Part shown: positions 34,886 to 44,337 of the stretch, piece by piece
Position numbering within the stretch: the stretch's first letter is position 1
Layout of the letters: each line of letters starts with the position of its first letter
Origin: CAZSDU01 sp964429135
Lineage (GTDB): Bacteria; Bacteroidota; Bacteroidia; Bacteroidales; FEN-979
NCBI GenBank assembly: GCA_964429135.1
Contig: CAYSAU010000005.1
Coordinates: 102,288 to 166,287 of the forward strand
DNA: 64,000 nucleotides
Reading direction: 5' to 3'
Program-made: the position numbers and the translations under genes
The notes under the pieces: generated by a model
What the model was told of the DNA's origin: nothing
Database searches by the model: none
Seen by the model: only the letters and a program-made list of their open reading frames with translations

Positions 34886-36037
34886 ATGACTGATCCCATG
34901 AGTGTCGTTCTGATCGGTCCCGCGCACCCCTTACGGGGAGGACTTGCGACTTTTAATGAGCGTTTGATCAGGGAATACCTCAAACGGGGAGACATGGCGA
35001 AAATCGTGACATTCAGCTTGCAATATCCATCTTTGTTTTTTCCAGGGAAAACTCAGTTTTCAACCGAACCACCTCCAGGTGATATTCCCATTAGCATAAA
35101 AGTAAATGCGGTTAATCCTTTGAACTGGATCAGGGTGGGGATGGGATTAAAAAAACAAAGACCGGATCTTGTTCTTGTCAAATACTGGATGCCTTTCATG
35201 GCGCCCTGCTTCGGAACAATATGCCGGATTATAAAACGTAATCGTCATACGCGGGTGATCTCGATTATCGACAATATCATCCCTCATGAAAAAAGACTTG
35301 GGGACAGGTTCTTATCTCAATTCTGGGTAAATTCAGCCGACGGTTTCGTAGTTATGTCCAGGTCTGTTTTAATTGAAATGGACACATTTACCGGTAAACT
35401 TCCCAAGGTTTATTGTCCCCATCCGCTGTATGATAACTTTGGTGAAATTTTACCCAGGGAAGTTGCTTTGAAACAATTAAATCTGGATCCCCGGTTTCGC
35501 TATATCCTTTTTTTTGGATTTATCAGAGATTATAAAGGTCTGGACCTTTTACTTCATTCATTTCATGATGCTCGAGTAAAAGCTTCAGGGATAAAATTGC
35601 TGGTAGCCGGGGAGTTTTACTGCGATTCCAAACCTTATTATGATCTGATTCAGGAGTACCAGCTCCAGGATCAAGTGATTATGAGTAACGATTTTATTCC
35701 TGACAGCCAGGTGCGGAATTATTTCTGCGCTGCCGATTTGGTGGTCCAGCCCTATAAGAGTGCAACACAAAGTGGGGTGACACAAATCGCCTATCATTTC
35801 AATAAACCCATGATTATTACCAATGTGGGTGGACTTGCTGAATTTGTCCCGGACAATAAGGTTGGATTTGTGGTTGAACCATCTCCCGAAGAAATTTCCA
35901 CAGCCATCATGAAATTCTATTCAGAGGGTCGGGAAGCTGAATTTTCTTCCAATGCAGCGGTCGAGAAACAAAAATACTCCTGGGGACGTATGTTGGAAAC
36001 CATTGATAAACTGATGTTATATGATCATCCGAAGTAA
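34886..36037 (+). CDS. Family 4-type glycosyltransferase
   Basis: 383 residues, GT-B fold. N-terminal GPAHPLRGGLATFNERL and the C-terminal nucleotide-sugar domain (FFGFIRDYKGLDLLL, VQPYKSATQSGVTQIAY, ITNVGGLAEFV) with the E-x7-E region replaced by Q-S-G-V-T-Q. The acceptor and donor cannot be read, but direct overlap (17 bp) with the heptose kinase gene suggests it could use the GDP-heptose made by this run. A second in-frame ATG lies four codons in. Confidence 0.88.
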   Translation: MTDPMSVVLIGPAHPLRGGLATFNERLIREYLKRGDMAKIVTFSLQYPSLFFPGKTQFSTEPPPGDIPISIKVNAVNPLNWIRVGMGLKKQRPDLVLVKYWMPFMAPCFGTICRIIKRNRHTRVISIIDNIIPHEKRLGDRFLSQFWVNSADGFVVMSRSVLIEMDTFTGKLPKVYCPHPLYDNFGEILPREVALKQLNLDPRFRYILFFGFIRDYKGLDLLLHSFHDARVKASGIKLLVAGEFYCDSKPYYDLIQEYQLQDQVIMSNDFIPDSQVRNYFCAADLVVQPYKSATQSGVTQIAYHFNKPMIITNVGGLAEFVPDNKVGFVVEPSPEEISTAIMKFYSEGREAEFSSNAAVEKQKYSWGRMLETIDKLMLYDHPK

Positions 36038-37043
36038 AGCCCCCCTGCGACTTGGCCTGGCCGGGGGGGGTACTGATGTGGCGCCATATTCTGAGCTTTT
36101 CGGAGGTGCTATCTTGAATGCTACCATCAGCATGTATGCCTGGGCCAGCATACAACCCAGGAATGATGGGAAAATAGTGTTTCATGCACTGGATAAACAG
36201 GAGAAGTACCTTTTTGATGCGATTCCCAAATTACCGGTTGACGGTAAACTGGATCTGCATAAAGGAGTGTACAACCGGGTGGTCGACACCTATAGCCGTA
36301 AACCACTCTCTTTTGAGTTATCCACTTATGTCGATGCCCCTCCGGGTTCAGGCCTGGGAACCTCCTCAACCCTTGTCGTTGCAATTCTGGGCGCTTTCTC
36401 GGAATGGCTTAACCTTCCCTTGGGAGAATATGACTTGGCTCATCTGGCCTATGAAATTGAGAGAATTGATCTCAACATGGCCGGGGGTAAACAGGATCAG
36501 TATGCGGCTACTTTCGGAGGAGTGAATTTTATGGAGTTTTCCGCTGAGGATAAAGTTATTGTTAATCCCATGCGAATTAAGGATAGATATCTTGATGAAT
36601 TATCACATAATCTTATCCTTTACCATACGGAAACAAGCAGGTTATCTTCAAAAATTATCGAACAACAAACCAGAAACGTACTGCAGAAAAATGAAAAGTC
36701 GATCCAAGCCATGCATAAGCTGAAAGAACAGGCAGTTCGGATGAAAGAGGCCTTACTGACGGGAAAATTAGACGAAATAGGGGAGATCCTTGATTTTGGA
36801 TGGCATTTCAAAAAAAACCTTGCGGAAGGAGTCAGTAGCCCATTTATTGATGAAATTTATGAGACTGCCATGAAAAACGGAGCTACGGGAGGGAAAATTT
36901 CCGGGGCCGGAGGTGGAGGGTTTATGTTTTTTTATTGCCCTGAAAACACCTGTTCACAGGTGATCGCTTCTTTGAAACAGTTCGGAGGCCAGACAAAACG
37001 TTATGAATTTACCTCAAAAGGTCTGTCAACATGGACGTTTTAG
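36021..37043 (+). CDS. hddA: D-glycero-alpha-D-manno-heptose 7-phosphate kinase
   Basis: A GHMP-superfamily kinase of 340 residues. Motif 1 RSKAPLRLGLAGGGTD, motif 2 PPGSGLGTSSTLVV (ATP loop) and motif 3 GGKISGAGGGGFMFFYC are all present. The sequence is of HddA type: kinase for heptose 7-phosphate on the route to GDP-D-alpha-D-heptose. The pathway neighbours gmhA, gmhB and hddC follow within 2.4 kb. It overlaps the upstream glycosyltransferase gene by 17 bp. Confidence 0.92.
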   Translation: MIIRSKAPLRLGLAGGGTDVAPYSELFGGAILNATISMYAWASIQPRNDGKIVFHALDKQEKYLFDAIPKLPVDGKLDLHKGVYNRVVDTYSRKPLSFELSTYVDAPPGSGLGTSSTLVVAILGAFSEWLNLPLGEYDLAHLAYEIERIDLNMAGGKQDQYAATFGGVNFMEFSAEDKVIVNPMRIKDRYLDELSHNLILYHTETSRLSSKIIEQQTRNVLQKNEKSIQAMHKLKEQAVRMKEALLTGKLDEIGEILDFGWHFKKNLAEGVSSPFIDEIYETAMKNGATGGKISGAGGGGFMFFYCPENTCSQVIASLKQFGGQTKRYEFTSKGLSTWTF

Positions 37044-37089
37044 TTATAGAGCAGATTATTTTCACTCTGTTAAAGTAAATATGATTGCT

Positions 37090-37614
37090 ATGAATAATTT
37101 CCTTACGTTGGTTAAAAGCAGGTATTCAGTTCGGAACTACCAGGATAAACCTGTTGAAGAAGAAAAGCTGAATTATATTCTGGAGTGTGGGAGAATGGCT
37201 CCTTCGGCAGCCAACTATCAGCCATGGCATGTCATTGTGATTCAGGATAAGGCAATGCGTGAGTTGCTCTCTATGACATACTCCCGGGCATGGCTGACCC
37301 AGGCACCGGTAATTTTGGTGGTTTGCGGAGATCATGATATTGCCTGGAAAAGGGCTGACGGGAAAGACCATACAGATATTGATATTTCCATACTTGCAGA
37401 CCATATAACGCTTGCATCTGCAGAACAGGGACTTGGAACCTGCTGGATTTGTAATTTCAACGCACACAAGGCCAGTGAATTGCTCAATCTTCCACCCAAC
37501 CTTGAACCCATCGCATTTCTTTCCCTTGGATATCCAGGAAAAGAAACGGATAGCCATTCCCGTCATCATCTCAGGAAATCTCTTTCAGAGATTGTTCATT
37601 GGGGCAAATACTGA
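37090..37614 (+). CDS. Nitroreductase-family FMN flavoprotein
   Basis: 174 residues, a single nitroreductase domain: SRYSVRNYQDKPV (FMN phosphate binding), CGRMAPSAANYQPWH, and EQGLGTCWI near the second FMN site, ending with LGYPG. FMN-dependent NAD(P)H oxidoreductase of unknown substrate. The start is either ATG at 37081 or 37090; the second (MNNFLTLVKS) is used since the family begins near here. It interrupts the heptose genes on the same strand; a link to heptose chemistry is not evident. Confidence 0.85.
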   Translation: MNNFLTLVKSRYSVRNYQDKPVEEEKLNYILECGRMAPSAANYQPWHVIVIQDKAMRELLSMTYSRAWLTQAPVILVVCGDHDIAWKRADGKDHTDIDISILADHITLASAEQGLGTCWICNFNAHKASELLNLPPNLEPIAFLSLGYPGKETDSHSRHHLRKSLSEIVHWGKY

Positions 37615-37617
37615 CGG

Positions 37618-37625
37618 TAATTTTG
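37618..37625 (+). promoter_or_regulatory. -7 box ahead of gmhA
   Basis: TAATTTTG, an exact consensus match, overlaps the end of the nitroreductase region and lies 28 bases before the gmhA ATG. It may give gmhA-hddC-gmhB an internal promoter. No -33 TTTG. Confidence 0.4.
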
Positions 37626-37653
37626 TAATTTCGCTCCTCCTCAATCTCGTTTT

Positions 37654-38232
37654 ATGCGCATAAACAAATCTATTCAACAGTCTATCGAAGTCAAGCAGAA
37701 AATCCTGGCTGATGAAATCCTTTTAAAAACCATTGGTGAGGTTGCTGAAACCTGTATCAATGCATTCTGCAACGGGAACAAAGTGTTGTTATGTGGCAAT
37801 GGGGGAAGTGCCGCGGATGCCCAGCATCTTGCCGCTGAATTTTCGGGAAGGTTTTATTATGATCGTCCTCCTTTGCCTGCTGAAGCATTGCACGCCAACA
37901 CCTCTTACCTTACCGCCGTGGCCAATGACTATTCTTTTGATGAAGTTTATGCCAGACTACTTAGGGGAACCGCCAAATCAGGGGATATCCTCATCGGACT
38001 TTCCACCTCCGGAAACTCAAAAAATGTAATCCGTGCATTTGAAACTGCCCGTGAACTGGGTATCATTACGGTTGGGCTGACGGGTGAAAGCGGTGGAATA
38101 ATGAAAGATATTTGCGACTTTCTGATAAATGTTCCATCAAAAGATACACCAAGGATACAGGAATCGCATATCATGATCGGACATATCATCTGTGAAATCG
38201 TGGAAGCTACCCTTTTCCCTAAAGCAAACTGA
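37654..38232 (+). CDS. gmhA: Sedoheptulose 7-phosphate isomerase (phosphoheptose isomerase)
   Basis: Converts sedoheptulose 7-phosphate to D-glycero-D-manno-heptose 7-phosphate. A single SIS domain of 192 residues: GNGGSAADAQHLAAEFSGRF and STSGNSKNV (phosphosugar-binding loops), with LTGESGG and the active-site ESHIMIGHIICE near the C-terminus. Normal length. It feeds HddA, encoded just upstream, and is followed by hddC after 3 bases. Confidence 0.95.
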   Translation: MRINKSIQQSIEVKQKILADEILLKTIGEVAETCINAFCNGNKVLLCGNGGSAADAQHLAAEFSGRFYYDRPPLPAEALHANTSYLTAVANDYSFDEVYARLLRGTAKSGDILIGLSTSGNSKNVIRAFETARELGIITVGLTGESGGIMKDICDFLINVPSKDTPRIQESHIMIGHIICEIVEATLFPKAN

Positions 38233-38235
38233 TTC

Positions 38236-38937
38236 GTGGAATCGATAATCTTGGCTGGCGGATTGGGGACACGCTTACAAACCGTAATAAGCGAAATCCC
38301 TAAATCAATGGCCATGGTGAACCACCGGCCTTTTCTTGAATATCTGCTCGATTACATCATTGACCAGGGAGTGAACAAAGTAGTGCTATCAGTGGGATAT
38401 AAGCGTGAATTTATCATCGGCCATTTCAAGAATCAATACCGGTCATTGAAGATTTCCTACGCGGTGGAAGAAGAACCATTGGGTACCGGAGGCGGAATCC
38501 GTCTCTCCTTCTGGCATGTGGATGGAGACAGGGCATTCGTCCTGAATGGCGATAGTATGTTCAGACTGGATTACCGACAGCTTATGGCAGAACACCTGCG
38601 AAAAAAATCTGCAGTCACCATTGCGTTAAGAAAACTTAATGATACAGGCCGATTTGGTAAGGTTTGCCTAAATCGGAATCATCGCATCATTGGGTTTACA
38701 GAAAAAGAAATAAATTCCGGGCCCGGTTACATCAATGGTGGGGTTTATATCATCGAAAAAAAATCGCTGATGGAACCAGAGTTCAGGGGGAAATTTTCTA
38801 TAGAAAAAGATTATTTTGAGCGATGTTATAAAGAGAACAGGATGTTTGGGTTCCCTTCAAAGGATTATTTCCTTGATATAGGAGTTCCGGAGGATTATAA
38901 AAAAGCACAACATGACTTTAAAGGATTTGGAAATTGA
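38236..38937 (+). CDS. hddC: D-glycero-alpha-D-manno-heptose 1-phosphate nucleotidyltransferase
   Basis: 233 residues, an NDP-sugar pyrophosphorylase domain: AGGLGTRLQ at the N-terminus (nucleotide and phosphate binding), PKSMA, GTGGG, and the metal Asp in LNGDSMF. Context with gmhA, hddA and gmhB supports the HddC role (heptose 1-phosphate to GDP-heptose). Start is GTG at 38236-38238; no usable in-frame ATG is present before the AGGLGTRL motif and the gmhA stop is 4 bases upstream. It overlaps gmhB by 26 bp. Confidence 0.88.
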   Translation: MESIILAGGLGTRLQTVISEIPKSMAMVNHRPFLEYLLDYIIDQGVNKVVLSVGYKREFIIGHFKNQYRSLKISYAVEEEPLGTGGGIRLSFWHVDGDRAFVLNGDSMFRLDYRQLMAEHLRKKSAVTIALRKLNDTGRFGKVCLNRNHRIIGFTEKEINSGPGYINGGVYIIEKKSLMEPEFRGKFSIEKDYFERCYKENRMFGFPSKDYFLDIGVPEDYKKAQHDFKGFGN

Positions 38938-39466
38938 TCCCAGTTGGTCGCTTTTTCTCGACAGAGACGGAGTAATCAATAAACGTATAGTGGATGGCTA
39001 TGTTAAAACATGGGATGAATTTGAATTTATTCCAGGTGTATTAGAAGCATTGAAATTATTTAACAAATATTTTAACCGGATTTTCATTGTCAGCAACCAG
39101 CAAGGCATTGGAAAAAAACTGATGACGATGGAGGAGCTCAATACGGTCCATGATATGATGTTGAAAAGCATTCGGCAACAGGATGGAAAAATTGATCGGA
39201 TATTTGTAAGTCCACATCTTGAAACCGATGCTTCCTTTCTGCGAAAACCAAATATTGGTATGGCACTGAAAGCGCGCAGGGAATTTCCGGGAGTCACTTT
39301 TAAAAAATCCATCATGGCCGGCGATTCTTTTTCCGATATGATATTCGGGAAACGTGCTAACATGAAAACGGTACTGATTTCAAGTGATAATACCCTGGCT
39401 AAGAAAAATCCTGGTTTAATCGATTTTTTTTACCCTGATTTAATATCTCTTGCCCATGCACTGTAA
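38912..39466 (+). CDS. gmhB: D-glycero-D-manno-heptose 1,7-bisphosphate 7-phosphatase (HAD)
   Basis: HAD phosphatase of 184 residues: motif I FLDRDGVIN with both Asp residues, motif II SNQQGI, and motif III/IV GDSFSDM with Lys in FLRKPN. It removes the 7-phosphate of heptose 1,7-bisphosphate. Unusual: the zinc loop of classical GmhB (several Cys before R-K-P-x-x-G-M) has lost its cysteines here (SPHLETDASFLRKPNIGM), so it is a zinc-free variant. The 26-bp overlap with hddC indicates coupled translation. Confidence 0.88.
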   Translation: MTLKDLEIDPSWSLFLDRDGVINKRIVDGYVKTWDEFEFIPGVLEALKLFNKYFNRIFIVSNQQGIGKKLMTMEELNTVHDMMLKSIRQQDGKIDRIFVSPHLETDASFLRKPNIGMALKARREFPGVTFKKSIMAGDSFSDMIFGKRANMKTVLISSDNTLAKKNPGLIDFFYPDLISLAHAL

Positions 39467-39549
39467 TCTCCCTGAATATTTTATCTGGGGCATAGTATTT
39501 TAATTGTTCTATCTCTTAAATATGTTTTTATCACACAATCTGATTTCCC

Positions 39550-41001
39550 TTGAGCCCTTCAATTATATTTTTTAGTTTTCTCCTTTATACAGCACTATTG
39601 TTTTTTATAACCTGGCTAACGGCGAGAAGGGCTACAAACCGCGCTTTTTTTTTAGGGAATAAATCTTCTCCTTGGTTTGTTGTTGCCTATGGCATGATCG
39701 GTGCTTCCTTATCTGGAGTTACTTTCATGTCGGTACCAGGTTGGGTGGGAGCGACACAGTTTTCTTATATGATGGTCGTAGTCGGCTACCTTTTTGGCTA
39801 CTTTGTGATTGCAACCGTACTGATGCCACTATATTATAAGCTGAACCTGACATCTATTTATTCCTACCTGGAAACCAGGTTTGGATTTTGGTCATACAAA
39901 ACAGGCTCCTTTTATTTCCTGCTTTCCAGAACCATTGGTGCGTCATTCAGGATGTTTCTGGTTGTCAATGTCCTGCAGGTTTTTGTATTCGATGCCTGGA
40001 ATATTCCTTTCAGCATGACGGTCTTGATTTTTATTATCCTTATCCTGCTATATACTTTCAAAGGAGGAATTAAAACTATTATCTGGACAGATACAGTTCA
40101 AACAACCTTTATGCTGTTATCTTTAGTTTTATCGATATTTCTCATCATCCGGGAGATGGGAACCGATTTATCCACCATGTTTCAAACCGTGATCGACAGT
40201 AATTACTCAAAAATGGTTTATACCGATTGGCAGGATAAACGTTTCATCCTGAAGCAGCTGCTGAGTGGTGCATTTATTGCGATTGTCATGACAGGGTTGG
40301 ATCAGGAAATGATGCAGAAAAACCTGAGTTGCCGCTCTCTGAAAGATGCACAGAAAAATATGTTTTCATTCAGCATATCCCTTGTATTTGCTAATTTTCT
40401 GTTCTTGTTTCTTGGTGCAATTTTGTATATTTTCGCTATCTATAAGGGAATATCTTTTCCTGAACGGTCCGACGATCTTTTCCCTGTGATTGCCATCAAT
40501 CATCTCGGCCCAATGGCAGGTATCGTATTCCTCATCGGATTGATTTCTGCCGCCTATCCGAGCGCTGATGGTGCGTTGACATCCCTTACCACTTCATTTA
40601 GTATTGATTTTCTTGGGATGAATAAAAAATCTGACTGGAGTGAAAAGAAAAAGGAAAAAATACGTTATATGGTCCATATTGGTTTTGCCCTGCTGCTGCT
40701 GATGGTGATCATCGTGTTCAGGACCATTAATAACCAGGCTGTTATCGATAAGCTATTTACTGTAGCAGGATATACTTATGGCCCGCTTCTGGGGCTATAT
40801 GCCTTCGGCATGTTCACCCGCTTTCAGGTGAACGACAGGTATGTCCCTGCAGTGGCCATTCTTTCACCGGTGATCTGTTACTTCATTAGTGATTATTCGA
40901 CTGTCCTGTTCAATGGTTATAAGTTTGGGTTTGAATTACTCATTCTGAACGGAATGATTACTTTTGTAGGATTGCTTATAGTTAGACGAATAAAAAAGTA
41001 A
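39550..41001 (+). CDS. Sodium/solute symporter (SSS family)
   Basis: 483 residues with about 13 hydrophobic segments. The SSS signatures are seen: ARRATNRAFFLGNKSSPWFVVAYG, GASLSGVTFMSVPGW, and MTGLDQEMMQKNLSCRS. Transport of an organic solute with Na+ is likely; the substrate is unknown. Start is TTG at 39550-39552: the first in-frame ATG is at about residue 49, which would remove the first membrane segment. A near-consensus -7 box (TATGTTTT) lies near 39520. It follows gmhB on the same strand with a gap of 83 bases. Confidence 0.9.
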   Translation: MSPSIIFFSFLLYTALLFFITWLTARRATNRAFFLGNKSSPWFVVAYGMIGASLSGVTFMSVPGWVGATQFSYMMVVVGYLFGYFVIATVLMPLYYKLNLTSIYSYLETRFGFWSYKTGSFYFLLSRTIGASFRMFLVVNVLQVFVFDAWNIPFSMTVLIFIILILLYTFKGGIKTIIWTDTVQTTFMLLSLVLSIFLIIREMGTDLSTMFQTVIDSNYSKMVYTDWQDKRFILKQLLSGAFIAIVMTGLDQEMMQKNLSCRSLKDAQKNMFSFSISLVFANFLFLFLGAILYIFAIYKGISFPERSDDLFPVIAINHLGPMAGIVFLIGLISAAYPSADGALTSLTTSFSIDFLGMNKKSDWSEKKKEKIRYMVHIGFALLLLMVIIVFRTINNQAVIDKLFTVAGYTYGPLLGLYAFGMFTRFQVNDRYVPAVAILSPVICYFISDYSTVLFNGYKFGFELLILNGMITFVGLLIVRRIKK

Positions 41002-41025
41002 AAATTATAAGATAATACATCAACC

Positions 41026-42207
41026 ATGAAAAAGAAACTTTTTATCATTTTAATGTTGCAACTGGTTCTTTGTGTACCGGTATATACCCAGATCAATGTT
41101 TTTCGTATTGACAACAATGCTATGCCCCAATCAAGGGAAGGAGTCTTTTACTCCTTGCCGAGGACGGTCGTAAGGGTTGAGGTTAAAATAGACCGGATTG
41201 AAAATTATAAAGGTCCTTATGCGGATTATGCCACCAGATATCTGGGACTGAAAAATGTGATTACGGCGAATTCGGTTGAGTATAAGATCAGTGACATTTC
41301 AATCACAACCTACCCGGAACCGGATCCCGATCAATATTATTTTGTTGAACTCGGGGATAAAGTATCAAAAGGTCAGCAGGCCGGGTTGCTGGAGCTTAGC
41401 AGTTCCGGTCTCTTACTGGGTACAATCTCAGGGTTGAAGGATACTGTTGCCAATGAAACTGTTCTTATCGGTAAAAATGAACCCATGGCCGCTACGGAAA
41501 AAGATGTATTCGGAGAGTTATTTAAATATTATGCTGATGTCAGCGTATTTGAAAAAGTTGATACCATCATCCGTAAGATAAATATTGATACCATGACGCT
41601 GGAGCGTCAGTTCCTGAAACGGACAATGGTGGAAAAATCTCCTGAACAGAAAGCCAAAGAAGCCTCCGATGTCATAACAAAGATCAAAGATAATCGCTTT
41701 AATCTTCTAAGCGGGTACCAGGAAGTCAATTATAATAAGGAAACCCTTGAATATATGGATACTCAGCTTAAACAAATGGAAAGGGAATATATTAAATTAT
41801 TTACGGGAATCAGTCTGCATAAAACTTTAACATTCAGCTATAAGTATATCCCTTTGCCCAACCAGATCAATACGGAGATCCCTATCTTCAAATTCTGGAA
41901 ATCCAAAGGGGTGATCGGATTGGATGAACCCGGTGGAAGAGTGGTGACTATCAACATTCAAAGGGTAGGGAATACCAATTCGGTTTCCGCTTATCTGGCC
42001 CGTGCTGAAAAGTCTGTCAAATCCAATGGGTTTTATTATCGTATTCCTGAGTTAGCAAGGGTTACGGTAAAACTTGACGAAAATACACAGGTGGAAAATC
42101 AATGCCTTATCAGCCAGTTAGGCCTTGTTTCTTTCCTGCCCTCCCATAAATGGAAAGTGCGTTTACATGAATCCACTGGTGGCGTCAAAGGACTGGAGAT
42201 ACAGTAA
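41026..42207 (+). CDS. DUF4831-family secreted protein
   Basis: 393 residues with a signal peptide (LFIILMLQLVLCVPVYTQ). Two related halves are recognisable, each beginning with a GVFYSLPRTVVRV or FYYRIPELARVTV segment, as in the Bacteroidota family DUF4831. Function is unknown; probably periplasmic or outer membrane associated. It closes the plus-strand run and ends 3 bases before the convergent kdsA stop. Confidence 0.75.
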   Translation: MKKKLFIILMLQLVLCVPVYTQINVFRIDNNAMPQSREGVFYSLPRTVVRVEVKIDRIENYKGPYADYATRYLGLKNVITANSVEYKISDISITTYPEPDPDQYYFVELGDKVSKGQQAGLLELSSSGLLLGTISGLKDTVANETVLIGKNEPMAATEKDVFGELFKYYADVSVFEKVDTIIRKINIDTMTLERQFLKRTMVEKSPEQKAKEASDVITKIKDNRFNLLSGYQEVNYNKETLEYMDTQLKQMEREYIKLFTGISLHKTLTFSYKYIPLPNQINTEIPIFKFWKSKGVIGLDEPGGRVVTINIQRVGNTNSVSAYLARAEKSVKSNGFYYRIPELARVTVKLDENTQVENQCLISQLGLVSFLPSHKWKVRLHESTGGVKGLEIQ

Positions 42208-42210
42208 AGG

Positions 42211-43026
42211 TCAGGAATGCAGGGCCTGATGAATACGGGTTAACTGCTTTAGAAGTTCATTCAGTTGATGTAAGGGAAGCATGTTTGCACCGTCTGATTT
42301 GGCATGAGCCGGGTCATGATGAGTTTCCAGAAAAATGCCATCCGCTCCCACGGCAATTGCTGCTTTGGCGATGTGCTCAATAAGTTCAGGCCGGCCGCTT
42401 GTTATTCCTTGCGGAGTATTGGGAAGTTGTAAAGCATGGGTCACATCCATGATAACCGGAACCCCATGTTTTTTCATATCAGGGATATTTCTGAAGTCAA
42501 CGATCAGGTCTTGATAACCAAACATATTCCCACGTTCGGTGAGCATGATTTGATGATTTCCGGTTTCTTCAATTTTATTAATTGCAAATTTCATAGACTC
42601 AGCTGAACAAAACTGTCCCTTTTTAATATTCACTGTTTTTCCGGTACGGCCGGCTGCTTTCAGCAGATCGGTTTGTCTGCAAAGAAAGGCTGGAATCTGA
42701 AGAACATCCACAAAATTTGAAGCCAATATCGCTTCTTCTTCGGTATGGATATCAGTAAGTGTGGCAATGTCAAGGTACTTACCTACCTCCTTGATGACTT
42801 CCAGTGCTTCACGATTCCCGATTCCAGTGAAGGAGTCATTTTTAGTACGGTTGGCCTTTTTATAAGAAGCTTTAAAAATAAAGGGAATTTTAAGTTCTTC
42901 AGTTACCTTTTTGATATGTGATGCAATCCTTAACGGCATCTCTTCATTTTCAACCACACAAGGGCCGGCAATCAAAAAGAACATTCCTGATTCCTTGAAT
43001 TTTAATCTATTTATGTTCGGTATCAT
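42211..43026 (-). CDS. kdsA: 3-deoxy-8-phosphooctulonate synthase (Kdo-8-P synthase)
   Basis: Condenses PEP and arabinose 5-phosphate to Kdo 8-phosphate for lipid A-core biosynthesis. Seen: FLIAGPCVVE, FKASYKKANRTK, GFLQIPAFLCRQTDLL-like barrel segments, KKGQFCSAESMKFA, LTERGNMFGYQDL and VMDVTHALQLPN. 271 residues, of KdsA length. It is 24 bases downstream of rarA on the same strand. Confidence 0.95.
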   Translation of the reverse strand: MIPNINRLKFKESGMFFLIAGPCVVENEEMPLRIASHIKKVTEELKIPFIFKASYKKANRTKNDSFTGIGNREALEVIKEVGKYLDIATLTDIHTEEEAILASNFVDVLQIPAFLCRQTDLLKAAGRTGKTVNIKKGQFCSAESMKFAINKIEETGNHQIMLTERGNMFGYQDLIVDFRNIPDMKKHGVPVIMDVTHALQLPNTPQGITSGRPELIEHIAKAAIAVGADGIFLETHHDPAHAKSDGANMLPLHQLNELLKQLTRIHQALHS

Positions 43027-43050
43027 ACTAACAACTTTTTGTGTTCGCTA

Positions 43051-44319
43051 CTAATATTTGTACTTTCCCTTCCACAAGCTCTTCAACCTTGCCCTGAGTT
43101 CATTTTCCCGTGGATTATCCTGTGGATCATAAAATTTCTGCTTTTTTAGCTTATCAGGAAGAAATTCTTGATCCACAAAATTTTGATCAAAATCATGGGC
43201 ATAGAGATAATCCTTGCCATAACCGATTTTTTTCATCAATCCGGAGGTAGCGTTTCTGAGATGAAGGGGTACAGGCTGGTCTCCAGATTCTTGAATTGAT
43301 TTTGTTGCTTTTCTGATGGCCAGGTAGGATGCATTGCTTTTCACGGAGCATGCCAGGTAAATGGCGGTTTGTGAAAGGATCAGGTCGCTCTCAGGATAGC
43401 CGATCACATCTACTGCTTGAAAACAATGACTTGCCAACAACAGAGCATTGGGATTGGCATTTCCGATGTCCTCTGAAGCAAGAATCAACATCCGTCTTGC
43501 AATGAATTTCGGATCTTCTCCTGCCATGACCATCCTGGCAAGCCAATAAACTGCTGCATTGGGATCACTACCCCGGATGGATTTGATAAATGCGGAAATA
43601 ATATCATAATGCATTTCCCCGGTTTTATCATACATTGCAAGGTTCTGCTGGATGATATGGATGGTCTTTTCATTGTCAATGACAATCTTATCAAGCGATC
43701 TTTCTGATGACTGTACAATTAATTCCAGGGCATTTAAAAGTTTTCTCGCATCCCCACCTGAAATTCTAAGGAGTGCTTCACTTTCCGTGATTTCTATTCC
43801 CTTCCCGGATTCCTTTTCTAAATACTGTTTTCCCTGGTTAAGAAGTTTCAGCAGATGAACCTCTTCAAGCGGCTTTAGTACATATATCTGGCAACGAGAC
43901 AGGAGTGGAGAAATAACTTCAAAAGATGGATTTTCAGTTGTTGCCCCGATAAAAGTTACGATACCTTTTTCTACTGCTCCTAAAAGTGCATCTTGTTGTG
44001 ATTTGCTGAAACGGTGTATTTCATCAATAAACAAAAACGGACTGTCTCCCGCTTCCTTCGCTTTATTGATAATTTCTCTGACTTCTTTCACTCCGGAACT
44101 GATAGCACTGAGGGTAAAAAACCTTCGCTTCAGATGTTGGGAAATAATAAAGGCAAGCGTGGTTTTTCCAACTCCCGGAGGCCCCCAGAGAATCATGGAC
44201 GGGAGTTTTCCCTTGGAAATAGCCTGGGTTAATACAGCCTCTTTCCCAATTAAATGCTCCTGGCCTAAATATTCATCCAGGGTACTTGGACGTAGCTTCT
44301 CAGCAAGCGGAATCAACAT
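43051..44319 (-). CDS. rarA: Replication-associated recombination protein A (AAA ATPase)
   Basis: A clamp-loader-like AAA+ ATPase (RarA/MgsA/WRNIP1 family) acting at stalled forks. Seen: LAEKLRPSTLDEYLGQEHLIG, Walker A WGPPGVGKTT, Walker B with DEIHRFSKSQQDALL, sensor I GATTENPSFEV and the C-terminal MgsA domain. Start is ATG 44317-44319 (422 residues); the longer reading begins with TTG within a -7 box (TATCTTTG on the minus strand, 44338-44345). Confidence 0.95.
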   Translation of the reverse strand: MLIPLAEKLRPSTLDEYLGQEHLIGKEAVLTQAISKGKLPSMILWGPPGVGKTTLAFIISQHLKRRFFTLSAISSGVKEVREIINKAKEAGDSPFLFIDEIHRFSKSQQDALLGAVEKGIVTFIGATTENPSFEVISPLLSRCQIYVLKPLEEVHLLKLLNQGKQYLEKESGKGIEITESEALLRISGGDARKLLNALELIVQSSERSLDKIVIDNEKTIHIIQQNLAMYDKTGEMHYDIISAFIKSIRGSDPNAAVYWLARMVMAGEDPKFIARRMLILASEDIGNANPNALLLASHCFQAVDVIGYPESDLILSQTAIYLACSVKSNASYLAIRKATKSIQESGDQPVPLHLRNATSGLMKKIGYGKDYLYAHDFDQNFVDQEFLPDKLKKQKFYDPQDNPRENELRARLKSLWKGKYKY

Positions 44320-44337
44320 TTTTACGGAATAGAATTC

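Noticed and set aside
37090..37614. Nitroreductase as a heptose-pathway enzyme
   Set aside because: No known step needs an FMN reductase; adjacency alone is not evidence.
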